From contig NZ_FNVF01000005.1 in assembly GCF_900107975.1 (NCBI RefSeq), forward strand, positions 242,304 to 306,303: DNA of 64,000 nt, in the 5' to 3' direction. The notes below the pieces were generated by a model. It was given only the letters and a program-made list of their open reading frames with translations. It did not search any database and was not told where the DNA came from. The position numbers and the translations under genes are program-made. This document shows, in pieces, positions 52,132 to 62,365 of this stretch (within the stretch, counting starts at the first letter, position 1; each line of letters begins with the position of its first letter). Source of the stretch: Paenibacillus sp. UNC499MF. GTDB lineage: Bacteria; Bacillota; Bacilli; Paenibacillales; NBRC-103111.

Positions 52132-53444
52132 TGCGCAGGCTCTCCGGTGAACGGCTGAATACCGACTGAAACGGTTACGTTGCCGGATTTTTTCTTCACA
52201 AGGGCCAAGGGTTCGGAGCCGCCGATGAATCTTTTGACGGCAGGCTCGCTGACTCCGTAGGCGCCCGTATATTTGAACACCGTAGAAGACGGCTGATCCA
52301 TCGGCATTTCGTTCAGCTCCTCCGGCGTATAAGTGACCAAAGGCCAGCCGTACTTGCCGCAGACGGCCAGGAGCCCTTCCTCATCCGCCTTCAGGTTGAT
52401 GGTGCATACCGTCTTCACGCTGCGGATCGAGAAGGCCAGCTCTGCCAGCGTGGAGCCGATCACCTCCTCGATCTCTTCAGCCGGCGTTCCCCGGTTGCAG
52501 CCGATGCCGAGTACGATCACCTTCGGCCGGTAAAGGACGCCATTGCTCAGAATCGCCCGCTCGTCCTCCGCGAGCAGCCGGTGCGTGACGACGAGCGCCG
52601 CATGCGGCTCCGCTGCCAGCGCCTCCCGGACACTGCCGTAGCTGGTGATGTTAGGCGGAACGGGAGTGTCCAGCGTCCACCAGCCCGGCTCCCCCGATTC
52701 GTTGACGACGGCGACCTGCTCCTCGTTGACGACCGAAGCGCTGACCGGTGTCAGTTTGTCGGCGGATTCCCACTCCCAGCCGAACCGCCGGCCGAATAAA
52801 TCGACCGCGATGGTTTTCTGGACATCCGAAGCGGTCGTGATGACCGCACGGGCCCCCATCGCGGCGGCGACTTCGCGGGTCAGTTCATTCGCGCCGCCCA
52901 AATGTCCGGACAGCACGCTGATGACATGCTCCCCTTTATCGTCGATAACGACGATGCCCGGGTCTTTCTTCTTGTCCTGCAGCAGCGGGGCAATCATGCG
53001 TACGACGGCGCCGAGCGAGATGATGCAGATAATCCCTTTGTACGCGGGAAATAGCGCGGGAAACAGCATCCTGACACTGCCTTCGAAAAGCTGGATGCCC
53101 GAGTAGAGGCTGCCGGCCGTGGCGGGTACGGTCCCGGATACGGCGGAAGTCGCGGATACTTCCGCATTTGCGGCTTCTGCCGAGGCCGGCGCTTTCGCTC
53201 CAACCTCGCCGGAGCCCGTGGCCCCGCTCCCGTCTGCACCGGGGGAAGATGCATGCTCCGCAGTCCCGGCAGAGACAACGTCCTCATCCCCGCGCGCGAA
53301 CTTGCTCATGTAATAAACGTCCACGCCGCCGAATGAGCGGAGCAGGCTGCGGGCAAGCTCCACCCCGTGCTTCGTGATGGCGACTACCGCATAATCGGAC
53401 CGTACCCGGATTTCCGGCACGATTCCTTCTTGAAGGGAAATCAT
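52128..53444 (-). CDS. cbiG: Cobalt-precorrin-5A hydrolase
   Basis: CbiG opens the delta-lactone of cobalt-precorrin-5A and releases acetaldehyde. The core with GIQLFEGSVRMLFPALFPAYKGIICI, SVLSGHLGGANELTR and VLGIGCNRGTPAEEIE is canonical. Residues about 52-112 are a low-complexity Ala/Gly/Ser stretch inserted near the N-terminus. The ATG overlaps the cbiF stop by 4 bases (ATGA). Confidence 0.94.
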   Translation of the reverse strand: MISLQEGIVPEIRVRSDYAVVAITKHGVELARSLLRSFGGVDVYYMSKFARGDEDVVSAGTAEHASSPGADGSGATGSGEVGAKAPASAEAANAEVSATSAVSGTVPATAGSLYSGIQLFEGSVRMLFPALFPAYKGIICIISLGAVVRMIAPLLQDKKKDPGIVVIDDKGEHVISVLSGHLGGANELTREVAAAMGARAVITTASDVQKTIAVDLFGRRFGWEWESADKLTPVSASVVNEEQVAVVNESGEPGWWTLDTPVPPNITSYGSVREALAAEPHAALVVTHRLLAEDERAILSNGVLYRPKVIVLGIGCNRGTPAEEIEEVIGSTLAELAFSIRSVKTVCTINLKADEEGLLAVCGKYGWPLVTYTPEELNEMPMDQPSSTVFKYTGAYGVSEPAVKRFIGGSEPLALVKKKSGNVTVSVGIQPFTGEPAQ

Positions 53445-54217
53445 GGCTTCACCCCGCGGCGGTAGCGGTGCGTAAACGATTTGTCATACAGCTTGGAGCG
53501 GTATTCCTTATCATGAATATGAGGGTCCAGCGCCCACCCCGCCAAAATCATCGCGTGGGAGCGAATTCCGTTGCTCCGCATATCCGCTTCCAGATTCTCC
53601 ACCGTCGTGCGGACGATAAGCTCGTCGGGCCAGGTTGCTTTCTGGACGACGGCTACCGGCGTATCCTTGCTCCAGCCCGCCTCCAGCAGGTCACCGACGA
53701 CCTTTTTAACCAGAGTTGCGCTTAAATACAAGGCCAGGGTACAGTGATGCTTGGCCAGCTCCCGGAGCTGCTCCGCTTCCGGCACAGGCGTTCTGCCCTC
53801 CGCCCGCGTCAGAATAAGCGTCTGGGTGAGATCCGGGATCGTGAGTTCCGCCTGAAGCGCCGCGGCGGCGCCGAATACCGAGCTTACGCCCGGAATGATT
53901 TCAACGGGAACGCCGGCTTTTTTGAGCTGAGACATCTGTTCCATAATCGCTCCGTATACGGCAGGATCCCCCGTATGAACACGCGCGACCAGCTTTCCTT
54001 CCCGCACCCGCCCGATCATAAGGGCGACCATTTCGTCCAGCTCCATGCCCGCGCTTTTGAGCACTTCCGCCCCGGGTTTGGCCCGGGCAATCAGGTCGTC
54101 GTTAACAAGCGAGTCCGTATACAGGACGACATCGGCCTCCTGCAGCAGACGCAGCCCTTTTACCGTAATCAGATCGGGATCTCCGGGACCCGCACCGATG
54201 ATAACTACACGGCTCAT
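53441..54217 (-). CDS. cbiF: Cobalt-precorrin-4 C11-methyltransferase
   Basis: A 258-residue SAM-dependent uroporphyrin-III-C-methyltransferase-family enzyme that methylates C11. Motifs VVIIGAGPGDPDLITVKG, VARVHTGDPAVYGA and EIIPGVSSVFGAAA are those of CbiF/CobM. It overlaps cbiL by 4 bases. Confidence 0.95.
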   Translation of the reverse strand: MSRVVIIGAGPGDPDLITVKGLRLLQEADVVLYTDSLVNDDLIARAKPGAEVLKSAGMELDEMVALMIGRVREGKLVARVHTGDPAVYGAIMEQMSQLKKAGVPVEIIPGVSSVFGAAAALQAELTIPDLTQTLILTRAEGRTPVPEAEQLRELAKHHCTLALYLSATLVKKVVGDLLEAGWSKDTPVAVVQKATWPDELIVRTTVENLEADMRSNGIRSHAMILAGWALDPHIHDKEYRSKLYDKSFTHRYRRGVKP

Positions 54218-54990
54218 TTTCTCACCACCATCAAAGTCAGATATTCAAGCTGCCTTCCCTGAAGCTCCCGCACGTCCAGCCAGACGGATTCTTCGGCGGA
54301 CGTCACTTTCGTGAGCACGGCCGCTTTGTCCGTGAGACCCAGGTCCCCGAGCACCTGCAGCATAAGATCGATCACTTTCGCGACCTTGATAAACACGACG
54401 CAGTCATGCTCTTCGATCGCTTCCCGGACCGCCGTATAATTGTCCGTTGCCGGAACGATGGCGATCCGCTCGTCTCCGTCGGCCAGCGGGATGCCGAGCC
54501 GGGATGCCGAAGCGTTGACGGAAGAAATTCCCGGTACCGAGACGGTTTTCGCTTCGGGATGACGCTGCTTCAGAAAACGCATCATATGGATAAACGTGCT
54601 GTAAAGCATGGGATCGCCCTCCGTAAGAAAAGCGACGTCCCGACCGGCGGCCAGATGCTCCCATACGGCATCCACCGTCTTGTTCCAGCTTTTTTCAAGG
54701 GCTTCCCGGTCTTTCGTCATCGGAAAAGTAAGCCCCAGCATTTCCTTCGCCGTCGTATCGACGTAAGTTTCGGCAATCGTCAGCGCGTAGCTTTGGGCAC
54801 CGCTTTTTTTGCGCGGATACGCGATGACCGGGGACTGCTTGAGAATGCGGAACGCTTTTACGGTCAAAAGCTCCGGATCTCCCGGACCTACTCCGAGCCC
54901 GTACAGGGTCCCTGTCCCTCCGGATTCCGCTCGGCCCTCGGGCTGTCCTGCACCCGCCGCCCGGGTATCGCTTGCTGCATATTCGCTCAT
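54214..54990 (-). CDS. cbiL: Cobalt-factor-II C20-methyltransferase
   Basis: A 258-residue member of the same methyltransferase family, adding the C20 methyl that is later lost in ring contraction. [31 protein letters not shown] and [19 protein letters not shown] support CbiL/CobI. The first ~28 residues are an unusual Ala/Gly/Glu-rich extension. Confidence 0.95.
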   Translation of the reverse strand: MSEYAASDTRAAGAGQPEGRAESGGTGTLYGLGVGPGDPELLTVKAFRILKQSPVIAYPRKKSGAQSYALTIAETYVDTTAKEMLGLTFPMTKDREALEKSWNKTVDAVWEHLAAGRDVAFLTEGDPMLYSTFIHMMRFLKQRHPEAKTVSVPGISSVNASASRLGIPLADGDERIAIVPATDNYTAVREAIEEHDCVVFIKVAKVIDLMLQVLGDLGLTDKAAVLTKVTSAEESVWLDVRELQGRQLEYLTLMVVRK

Positions 54991-56243
54991 GTGGCTGCGT
55001 CTCCTTTATGTACAGATATGTCGGATGTGTCCGTAATTTTTTCGGGAATGTGCGAAGCGGTCACGATATAGACCGGATTCAGCGCTTCAAACCGCGTCAG
55101 CTGCAAAATCGGCTTGCTCCGCGAAACCTGGAGAAGCTGGATATCCGTGCGCATCCCTTCTTCGGCAAAAGCGCGCATCGCGTCGCTTAAATTCTCGATG
55201 GTCACGGCATTGAGCACAATGCGGCCCCCCGGTCTCAGCCGTGAAGCGCAAAGGCGCAGCAGTTCCCTCATCTCTCCGCCGGTGCCGCCGATAAAAATCG
55301 CATCGGGGTCGGGGAAAGCCTCCAGCCCTTCGGGCGCCTTTCCGTGCACGGCCGTCAGATCGACCCGGAAACGCCGCGCGTTTTCATGACAGTTGGCGAG
55401 ATCTCCCTCGTTTTTCTCTATCGCAAAAACCGCCCCCTCGCGGGCGATCCTTCCCGCCTCGATGGCAACGGAACCGGTGCAGGTGCCGATATCCCACACG
55501 ATGCTGTCCGGCCGGAGAGCAAGCTGGGCAAGACTGAGGACGCGCACCTCGCGCTTGGTGATCAGCCCTTTGTCGGGCTTGCGCTGGGCGAACTGCTCGT
55601 CGAGGATGCCGAGCGGCCAGGCCGGTGAAGGGCCCGTGCTCTTCAGCACCACCAGGTTAAGCGGCGCACACTCCGTACGCGCAAGCTGCTCCAGCTCGTA
55701 CCAGCCCGTGCGCTCAGCGGCCCCGCCCGCATTTTCCGCTACGAAAACGCGGTATTCCGTCATGCCGTACTCGAGCAAATAAGCGGCGATAGCGGCCGGC
55801 GTATTGTGCTCGTCCGTCAGCAGCGCCACCTTCGGCCTGCCGTCTATGCGCTGCGCGAGCCCTTTGATGCTGCGGCCGTGCAGGGATACGACGTGCGCGT
55901 CCTGCCAGCTCTCGCCCATCCGGGCGAATGCAAGCTGAAGCGAGCTCAGATACGGGTACAGCTCCACCCGGAGCTTACGCGCAAGCAGGGAGCCGATGCC
56001 ATAGAACAAGGGATCGCCCGATGCCAGCACGACAACCGTCCGCTCCTCCGCCGCGAGCTCATCCGTCATGGCCGACAGGCCGCCTTTCAGCACCTTCTTC
56101 TCCCCCCGGTAATCCGGAAAAAAAGCCAGGTGCCGCTCCCCTCCGACCAGAACCTCGCTTTCCTCGATCCACTGCCGGTAGGCCGGCAGCAGGCTGTCCG
56201 CCCCGTTATCCCCTATCCCGATCACTTTAATGGGTTTGCTCAC
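54987..56243 (-). CDS. cbiET: Precorrin-6Y C5,15-methyltransferase/decarboxylase (fused CbiE-CbiT)
   Basis: The 418-residue fusion combines CbiE (C5 methylation, N-terminal half with [12 protein letters not shown]) and CbiT (C15 methylation and decarboxylation of the C12 acetate; C-terminal half with [17 protein letters not shown]). GTG start overlapping the cbiD stop by 4 bases; it is preceded by AGAAGAG. Confidence 0.95.
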   Translation of the reverse strand: MSKPIKVIGIGDNGADSLLPAYRQWIEESEVLVGGERHLAFFPDYRGEKKVLKGGLSAMTDELAAEERTVVVLASGDPLFYGIGSLLARKLRVELYPYLSSLQLAFARMGESWQDAHVVSLHGRSIKGLAQRIDGRPKVALLTDEHNTPAAIAAYLLEYGMTEYRVFVAENAGGAAERTGWYELEQLARTECAPLNLVVLKSTGPSPAWPLGILDEQFAQRKPDKGLITKREVRVLSLAQLALRPDSIVWDIGTCTGSVAIEAGRIAREGAVFAIEKNEGDLANCHENARRFRVDLTAVHGKAPEGLEAFPDPDAIFIGGTGGEMRELLRLCASRLRPGGRIVLNAVTIENLSDAMRAFAEEGMRTDIQLLQVSRSKPILQLTRFEALNPVYIVTASHIPEKITDTSDISVHKGDAAT

Positions 56244-57376
56244 TCTTCTTTCCCCTTTCCGTATAAAACAGCCCGGCCTAGAAGCTGGGCTTTCATCGAG
56301 ATCAGGATCGTTTCGATCGCGACCGTCCCGTCCTTCTCCCGCGCCGCCGGATCGAGCCCCATTTCTTTCAGGCCCTCCCGGCAGCAGCGGCTGCTCATTT
56401 CCTCGAAAAAAGCCGTCTTCCCCAGCTCCTGCATGCGGTCTCCCACCTGGGAAGCGGTGTTGGCCGACAGAACTTCGCCGACCAGCTCCTCATCCGCGCC
56501 GGCCGCTTCCGCGAGTTCGGCCAGAAACCCGAAATCTACGGGAGCGCTTTTGGAATGGACCATCATGACGCCCTGCGCCAGCTTGGAGAACTTGCCCATC
56601 ATGCCGACGAGTGTAATCTTCTTCACGCCCTGGTTGCGGCACTGCTTCAAGGCGAAGCCGACGAAGTCCCCCATCTCCACAAAAGCTTCTTCCGGAAGCT
56701 CCGGATACAGGTCGATGCCGAACTTCTCCGAGCGTCCTCCGGTCGAGAGCACGATGTGCTCGCAGCCGCAGCGTACGGCTACCCGGACCGCCTGGGCCAC
56801 GCTCGCTTTGTAGGCCGACGTGGAAAAAGGGACGACGGTTCCCCGCGTTCCCAGAATGGAAATGCCGCCGATAATCCCCAGACGGCCGTTCAATGTTTTC
56901 TTCGCGATTTCTTCCCCGTCGGGAACGGAAACGACGACCTTAACGCCCCGGTCAAAACCGTACACGTTCAGAACGTCTTCTACCGCTTCCCGGATCATTT
57001 TGCGCGGAACGGGATTGATCGCCGCCTCGCCGACCGGAACGGGCAGACCGGGTTTGGTGACCCGTCCGACTCCGATTCCGCCGTCAATGACGATGCCGGG
57101 TTCCGGAAGCCATTTCACCTCGGTAATAATCTTGGCGCCGTGAGTCGCGTCGGGATCGTCTCCCCCGTCTTTGACCGTTTCGGCCGAAGCCGTGTCCTCT
57201 CCAACCGAACAGGCCGTCATCGTAAACGTGACGACCTCTCCGATCGGCAGCCGGATCGTCGCTTCGCTTTGCGGCTCCTGCTCGATCAGCGCCGTTAGAG
57301 CCGCCTTGGCCGTTGCGGCTGCACAGGAGCCTGTCGTATAGCCGTGTCGGAGCGGTTTGGCTGCCTGCTCTTCCAT
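56240..57376 (-). CDS. cbiD: Cobalt-precorrin-5B C1-methyltransferase
   Basis: CbiD methylates C1 in the anaerobic pathway. [19 protein letters not shown] at the start, [13 protein letters not shown] and [16 protein letters not shown] are family-specific. The 378-residue length is canonical. It follows cbiC by 10 bases. Confidence 0.96.
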   Translation of the reverse strand: MEEQAAKPLRHGYTTGSCAAATAKAALTALIEQEPQSEATIRLPIGEVVTFTMTACSVGEDTASAETVKDGGDDPDATHGAKIITEVKWLPEPGIVIDGGIGVGRVTKPGLPVPVGEAAINPVPRKMIREAVEDVLNVYGFDRGVKVVVSVPDGEEIAKKTLNGRLGIIGGISILGTRGTVVPFSTSAYKASVAQAVRVAVRCGCEHIVLSTGGRSEKFGIDLYPELPEEAFVEMGDFVGFALKQCRNQGVKKITLVGMMGKFSKLAQGVMMVHSKSAPVDFGFLAELAEAAGADEELVGEVLSANTASQVGDRMQELGKTAFFEEMSSRCCREGLKEMGLDPAAREKDGTVAIETILISMKAQLLGRAVLYGKGKEE

Positions 57377-57386
57377 AGGCGTAAGC

Positions 57387-58037
57387 TTACCCCCGCTTCT
57401 CTGCCATCAGAGACAGCGCATTGACCGCCGCCACTGCGACCGGGCTGCCTCCCTTGCGGCCGATATTCGTAATGAACGGCACGTCGAGCTGCAGCAGCTC
57501 TTCTTTGGATTCCGCGGCGGAAACGAAACCGACCGGAACGCCAACGATGAGGCCCGGGCGCGCTTCGCCTTCCTTGACGAGACGGATCAGCTCAAGCAAA
57601 GCCGTGGGAGCATTCCCGATGGCGAAAATTCCGCCTTGCGCTTCACGGATCGCCTTGCGGACCGAAATGATCGCGCGCGTCGTATTGAGCCTCTTGGCCT
57701 CTTCCATCACATCGGGATCGGAAATATAGACGTTCACTTTACCGCCGAATTTCTCGATGCGGGGCTTGCTGATCCCCACCTGTACCATCTGAACGTCCGC
57801 TACGACCGTACGCCCCGCCCGGATCGCTTCGATCCCGGCTTCTATAGCTCGGGGGTGGAAAACAAGGCTCCGGCCCAGCTCGAAATCGGCCGATGCGTGA
57901 ATGACCCGCTGTACGACCGGATACTGCTCCTCGGTAAAATCGTGAGAACCCAGCTCCTCCGTGATCATCTCGAAGCTTTTCGCTTCGATTTCCTGCGGCT
58001 GAACCGTCAGCGGTTTAAATTCGGTACGAAAGTCCAT
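57387..58037 (-). CDS. cbiC: Precorrin-8X methylmutase
   Basis: A 216-residue enzyme that moves the C11 methyl to C12 in cobalt-precorrin-8, producing cobyrinic acid. The catalytic histidine is in RVIHASADFE, with VQVGISKPR and IVGVPVGFVSAAESKE downstream. Its ATG shares one base with the cbiJ stop (TAATG). Confidence 0.96.
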   Translation of the reverse strand: MDFRTEFKPLTVQPQEIEAKSFEMITEELGSHDFTEEQYPVVQRVIHASADFELGRSLVFHPRAIEAGIEAIRAGRTVVADVQMVQVGISKPRIEKFGGKVNVYISDPDVMEEAKRLNTTRAIISVRKAIREAQGGIFAIGNAPTALLELIRLVKEGEARPGLIVGVPVGFVSAAESKEELLQLDVPFITNIGRKGGSPVAVAAVNALSLMAEKRG

Positions 58038-58816
58038 TAGGAAGATACCTCCTGCAAAAGATCGGCGGCCGCTTTCAGCACGCCCTCATAATCGGAAAAA
58101 TGAATGCCGTATTCCAGGCCCGGACGGCCGATGACGATCGTCTCGATGCCCATCTCCAGAGCCGCTTCCAGCTTCTCGTCCACCGCGCCGACTTTTCCGC
58201 TTTCTTTGGTAATCATCAGCGTGACGCCGTAATGCGCATAAAGCGCTTTGTTGAGTTCCTTGGAAAAAGGCCCCTGCATCGCCACGATGTTGCGCTGCTC
58301 GATCCCCAGCTCCTCGCATTTCTCCATATTGTCGAGGCGCGGAAGCATGCGGGCAACAAGCCTTACGTCCGGCAGCCCGCCGAGGCGCCGGGTAAAAATA
58401 TGCAGCGTCTTGCTGCCCGTCGTCAGCATGACCACGCCCCCGCGAACGGCCGCCAGCTCGGCGGCGTGCGCGTAATCGTCCGCAAACACGATGCCGGGCC
58501 GGACCCTCAGGTCCGACCCTTCCCGTTCGTAGCGGACGTACGGCACAGCCGCCGCTTTCGACGCCGCCATGGCGTTGCGCGAGGCTTCCTCGGCGAAGGG
58601 ATGGCTCGCGTCTACGACGAGCGAGACCTCTTCGCGCCGGATGAGCGCCGCCAGCGCTTCGGCGTCGAGGCGTCCGACGGCGGCGGCAATGCCCGCGTCG
58701 GTCAGGCTCTTGGCGGCGCTGTCGGTGACGACCGTCGCCAGCACGCGGTGTCCGGCCTGCGCCAGCAGCACCGCGAGCTCGCGGGCGTCGCTCGTTCCGG
58801 CCAGGAGGAGGATCAT
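58037..58816 (-). CDS. cbiJ: Cobalt-precorrin-6A reductase
   Basis: A 259-residue NAD(P)H-dependent reductase (CbiJ/CobK) with LLLAGTSDARELAVLL at the start, VDASHPFAEEASRNA and VAMQGPFSKELNKAL. It overlaps cbiX by 4 bases. Confidence 0.95.
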   Translation of the reverse strand: MILLLAGTSDARELAVLLAQAGHRVLATVVTDSAAKSLTDAGIAAAVGRLDAEALAALIRREEVSLVVDASHPFAEEASRNAMAASKAAAVPYVRYEREGSDLRVRPGIVFADDYAHAAELAAVRGGVVMLTTGSKTLHIFTRRLGGLPDVRLVARMLPRLDNMEKCEELGIEQRNIVAMQGPFSKELNKALYAHYGVTLMITKESGKVGAVDEKLEAALEMGIETIVIGRPGLEYGIHFSDYEGVLKAAADLLQEVSS

Positions 58817-60036
58817 CGTCCTCCCTCCCGGCCGGACGTGCCGGCCGCTACGTGGCCCGGCACAGCCTCGGGCGCTGCCGCCCGCTGCCCCGCTTCGCCG
58901 CCGGAGGCACCGGCCTCGCCTGCGGCACGCAGGTCTTCCGCATGACCCTCATGCGGATGGGCCTGCGCGTGCTCGTGCGCGTGGGTATGTTCATGCTCAT
59001 GCGCACTCTGCACGTGGCCGTGATCATGGTCGTCGTGAGCATGACCGTGAACGTGATCGTGCTCGTGACGGTGTTCATGTTCATGTTCATGTGCATGCGT
59101 GTGCTCGTGATCATGATGATGTTCATGCGCGTGGTCGTGATCGTGATCATGGTGGTGATGGTGTCCATGATGGTGATCATGGTCATGATCGTGATCATGG
59201 TCATGATCGTGATCGTGATGGTGGTGGTGATCGATATGTTTCATCGCTTCCAGACGGAAGGAGCACATGTCACAGTTCATTTTCACCTCGTCCTGAAGCG
59301 CCTCGCCCGCACGGTCGCGGAGAATACCGCCAAGAATCGGATCCAGGCCGAAATAATCGGTCATCTCGAAAGCGCAATCGGGGTAACGCAGAGAGAAGTC
59401 GAGCAGCATGCCTTCCATCCGCTTGATCAGAATTCCCGTAAATAGAAAATACGGAAGTACGATGACTTTCTTCGCGCCCAATCTCAGGCAGCGTTCGATG
59501 CCGTTTTCCAGAAGCGGCGCCGTTACGCCTATAAAAGCCGTTTCAACCCAGGGAACCTGAAGCTTTTCCCAGAGCAGGCGGGAAATTTTGAACAGCTCGC
59601 TGTTCGCGTCGGGATCGCTGCTTCCGCGTCCGACAACTAGCACGGCGGTGTCTCCCGGCGTCTCTTCACGGAAACGGTCCGCTCCGCCCAATCTAGCCGT
59701 CATGATGTCGACTACGCCCTCATGTACGCCGATCGGCCGTCCGTAAATGAACTGCACGCCCGGGTAGCGCTCTTTCGCTTCGTCAATGGCACCCGGAATA
59801 TGAATTTTGGCATGACCGGCCGAAAATAAAATGATCGGCACCACGGCAATCCGTGTGGCTCCCCGGTTGACGCAGGTTTGTATGCCTTGCGAAATAGTCG
59901 GTTTTTCCAGCTCCAGAAAACAGGTTTCGATAATGCCCTGTTCCATCGATTCGGCGAGCCGGCTTACAAACGCCCGGACCTCGCTGTTTCCTTCCGCGTC
60001 ACGGCTTCCGTGACCTACAAACAGTACCGCATCCAT
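58813..60036 (-). CDS. cbiX: Sirohydrochlorin cobaltochelatase with giant His-rich tail
   Basis: CbiX inserts cobalt into sirohydrochlorin, the first committed step of the anaerobic route. The long form (CbiX-L) has two fused halves with the metal-site histidines H10 (LFVGHGSRDAEGN) and H75 (LFSAGHAKIHIP). After the core comes MNCDMC (253-258), an MxCxxC motif that in Bacillus megaterium binds an Fe-S cluster. Residues about 267-365 then hold about 50 histidines in DH/EH repeats, and an Ala/Gly-rich end follows. The tail is in frame and probably stores cobalt or nickel. AAGGAGG before the ATG. Confidence 0.95.
   Translation of the reverse strand: MDAVLFVGHGSRDAEGNSEVRAFVSRLAESMEQGIIETCFLELEKPTISQGIQTCVNRGATRIAVVPIILFSAGHAKIHIPGAIDEAKERYPGVQFIYGRPIGVHEGVVDIMTARLGGADRFREETPGDTAVLVVGRGSSDPDANSELFKISRLLWEKLQVPWVETAFIGVTAPLLENGIERCLRLGAKKVIVLPYFLFTGILIKRMEGMLLDFSLRYPDCAFEMTDYFGLDPILGGILRDRAGEALQDEVKMNCDMCSFRLEAMKHIDHHHHHDHDHDHDHDHDHDHHHGHHHHHDHDHDHAHEHHHDHEHTHAHEHEHEHRHEHDHVHGHAHDDHDHGHVQSAHEHEHTHAHEHAQAHPHEGHAEDLRAAGEAGASGGEAGQRAAAPEAVPGHVAAGTSGREGGR
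58942..59238 (-). repeat. In-frame repeats encoding the CbiX His tail
   Basis: On the plus strand the stretch is made of GTGATC/ATGATC/GTGGTG-like hexamers (His-Asp and His-Glu codons on the minus strand). It is coding repeat, not an array with spacers. Confidence 0.75.
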
Positions 60037-60097
60037 CGGTTCTGCCTCCTTTTTTTGTATACCTGTATTTGAAATGAAAGCCTTATTTAGGGGAACG

Positions 60098-61999
60098 TTA
60101 ATCTCCGCACAAAGCGTTTTCGATTTGAAAAGCGGGGACTTCCCTGTGCCGGTAGCCCTCCAGCTCTTTTACGCGGGCAAAAAACTTGTGGAACCGTTCG
60201 TTCGGGTGCCCTTCGTCCCGGTACCTGGCGACGATCCGCTCGATGGTCTCGACCAGCTTGTCCGGCTCGATGCCTTCCGCGACGGGCTGCGCCGCGTGGG
60301 CATTGCGGCCGACGGTCTTTCCGCCGAGGAACAAATCGAACTTCTCCCGGCGGTACACGATGCCGATGTCCTCCTTCACCGCGCCGTAACAGGCCATTCC
60401 GCAGCCGTTGAAGCCGATTTTCATCTCTTTGGGTACGGCCGTCCCGCCCAGAAGATCATGAAGTTCCTCCGCATACGGCACGGCGTCCCCCTTGTCCATA
60501 TTGCAGAAGTCGCAGGCTTTGACCTGGACCACATCGCCGACCGGAGCCAGCAGAAGCCCTTCGCCGCGAAGCCGTTTCGTTACGGAATCGGGATCGTCGG
60601 TCCGCAGCTTGACGAGCAGCTGATGATGGGGCGTATACTCCATCGTTCCTTTATCGCCGACGGCCTCGGCGAGGACCATCAGCTGTTTGGCAGTCAGGTT
60701 TTTGTTCGCAAGTCCGGGACTGACGGCGAACTCTAGAATAGCCTGCTGACGGAAAAAACCGCTCAGGGAAGCGGAAGCATCCGGTCCGCCGGGCTCGCCC
60801 GTAACGAGACGGAGGGCTTCCTCCGCAAGCTCAAAAGCAGTCGGAGCGGCAGCCCTTGCGGATGCGCCAGGCGGACGGACCGCCACGGCAACCGCCGGCT
60901 CTCCGAACTCCCCGCCCTCCGAAACCACAGGCGTATCGTACGCTGAACGTGTCCCGGCCGTTTGTACGCGCGCCGGCAAATCTTCGCGATCGTAGTCGTC
61001 GGCAGTGCCGGTCCCATCGGCTTCCGGGCCGTATTCGCCGTATTCGTCGTCTTCGTATTCGTCATCGTCGAAGAAGGACGGCAGACCGGTATCCCGCGCT
61101 TCCGCGGACCGCAAAACGGCACCGGGCTGTTCCGCCAGGGCCGCACCGGCTTCCCCGCCGGTTTCCTCGTCCTGCTCCAGAGCCCACGGCTCGGCCTCCC
61201 GCCGGAGACGCTCATGAGGACGCAGGGGCTGGATATCGCTGTCCAGCGTATATTTGCGCTGATAGCCCCTCGGCGTAATCATGAGCCCCTCATAGTTGCG
61301 GGTCGCGGAGTTGCCGATAATGACCGTGGTGAGCATGCCGATGTCATGTTCCAGCATCTCCGCAAGCGTCGTCAGCACGACGTGTTCCCTGTCGCGGTAG
61401 GCGCTTTTGATAATACCTACCGGGGTATCCGGGGAGCGGTGCTTCAGCAAAATTTGCTGCGTCTCCACGATCTGCCGTGTTCGCCTCCCGCTCCGCGGGT
61501 TATACAGCGCGATGACGAAATCGGCGGATGCGGCCGCCTCGACCCTGCGCCGGATGAGATCCCACGGCGTCAGGTGATCGCTGAGGCTGATGGTACACGC
61601 ATCGTGCATCACGGGCGCTCCCAGCAGGGAAGCGCATGAGTTGATCGCCGAGATGCCGGGCACGATTTCGACCTCGACTCCCCCGTTCGGCTTCCAGCCT
61701 TTCTCGATCAGCACCTCGTACACGAGTCCCGCCATGCCGTAGACACCCGCATCGCCGCTCGATATAACGGCCACCTTGCGCCCGGCCTCCGCCTGTCTGA
61801 CGGCTTCCTGCGCGCGGCTTACTTCCTCGGTCATCCCCGTGCGCACAACCTGTTTGCCGTCGATCAGACTGCGGATCAGATCCACGTAGGTGTTGTAGCC
61901 AATAACGACTTCGCTTTCCGAAATCGCCTCGCGTGCGCGTTTTGTAATATGGGCTTCGTCTCCGGGGCCAAATCCGATGATAAGCAGTTTACCGGCCAT
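60098..61999 (-). CDS. cbiH: Cobalt-factor-III C17-methyltransferase fused to a ferredoxin/nitrite-reductase-like domain (CbiH60)
   Basis: A 633-residue fusion. Residues about 1-250 are CbiH, which methylates C17 and contracts the ring (IIGFGPGDEAHITKRAREA, VISSGDAGVYGMAGL, PGISAINSCASLLG). Residues about 257-407 are an acidic, disordered-looking linker with FFDDDEYEDDEYGEYG. From about 420 comes a nitrite/sulfite-reductase-like half domain with CDFC (C496, C499) and CGMAC (C533, C537), ligands for a 4Fe-4S cluster. This architecture matches CbiH60 of Bacillus megaterium. The ATG at 61999 follows AGGAGG. First gene of the operon. Confidence 0.95.
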   Translation of the reverse strand: MAGKLLIIGFGPGDEAHITKRAREAISESEVVIGYNTYVDLIRSLIDGKQVVRTGMTEEVSRAQEAVRQAEAGRKVAVISSGDAGVYGMAGLVYEVLIEKGWKPNGGVEVEIVPGISAINSCASLLGAPVMHDACTISLSDHLTPWDLIRRRVEAAASADFVIALYNPRSGRRTRQIVETQQILLKHRSPDTPVGIIKSAYRDREHVVLTTLAEMLEHDIGMLTTVIIGNSATRNYEGLMITPRGYQRKYTLDSDIQPLRPHERLRREAEPWALEQDEETGGEAGAALAEQPGAVLRSAEARDTGLPSFFDDDEYEDDEYGEYGPEADGTGTADDYDREDLPARVQTAGTRSAYDTPVVSEGGEFGEPAVAVAVRPPGASARAAAPTAFELAEEALRLVTGEPGGPDASASLSGFFRQQAILEFAVSPGLANKNLTAKQLMVLAEAVGDKGTMEYTPHHQLLVKLRTDDPDSVTKRLRGEGLLLAPVGDVVQVKACDFCNMDKGDAVPYAEELHDLLGGTAVPKEMKIGFNGCGMACYGAVKEDIGIVYRREKFDLFLGGKTVGRNAHAAQPVAEGIEPDKLVETIERIVARYRDEGHPNERFHKFFARVKELEGYRHREVPAFQIENALCGD

Positions 62000-62158
62000 T
62001 CCCATTCCTCCTCTTCGCTGTAAAGAAAGCTGCGGCGCTTTCGCCCGGCAGCCGTTATCGTGCGGTCCGGCTTTTGCGTCCACAGACGGACCTTTGTATA
62101 TACACGTCGGTGCCTTCCGGCATACCCGCCGTTTGCCTTTTCATCCCGTCCGGGCCAT
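62000..62158. other. Leader between the terminator and cbiH
   Basis: About 160 bases of transcribed leader. A very short frame, ATG GAA ATG CTT, lies in the terminator itself but I do not regard it as a gene. Confidence 0.4.
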
Positions 62159-62197
62159 AAAAAAAAGCATTTCCATCCTCCTTGGATAGAAATGCTT
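62159..62197 (-). terminator. Attenuator terminator of the cobalamin riboswitch
   Basis: AAGCATTTC pairs with GAAATGCTT, followed by a long T run on the minus strand, between the riboswitch and cbiH. Confidence 0.75.
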
Positions 62198-62365
62198 CGA
62201 ACTTTAGAGCCATTCTGCGGGAAAATCCCGCATATGCTTCCAACCCGTACAGACCGCCGGTCCGCGGGCAGTCTTGTACGCCCAGGTCCGGCAAGCCGCT
62301 GCTGGCAGCGATTCAGCCGTTCTCAACACCTCCCTAAATCCTCGTAGGTTATCTAGTGTTATTCA

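Noticed and set aside
58942-59238. Repeats looking like a satellite or CRISPR array.
   Set aside because: The period is three to six bases with no spacers, and the stretch is an in-frame His/Asp/Glu tail of cbiX.
62130-62180. An 11-codon leader peptide in the riboswitch terminator.
   Set aside because: It overlaps the terminator stem and its AAGGAGG-like site is explained by the hairpin sequence; no conserved content.
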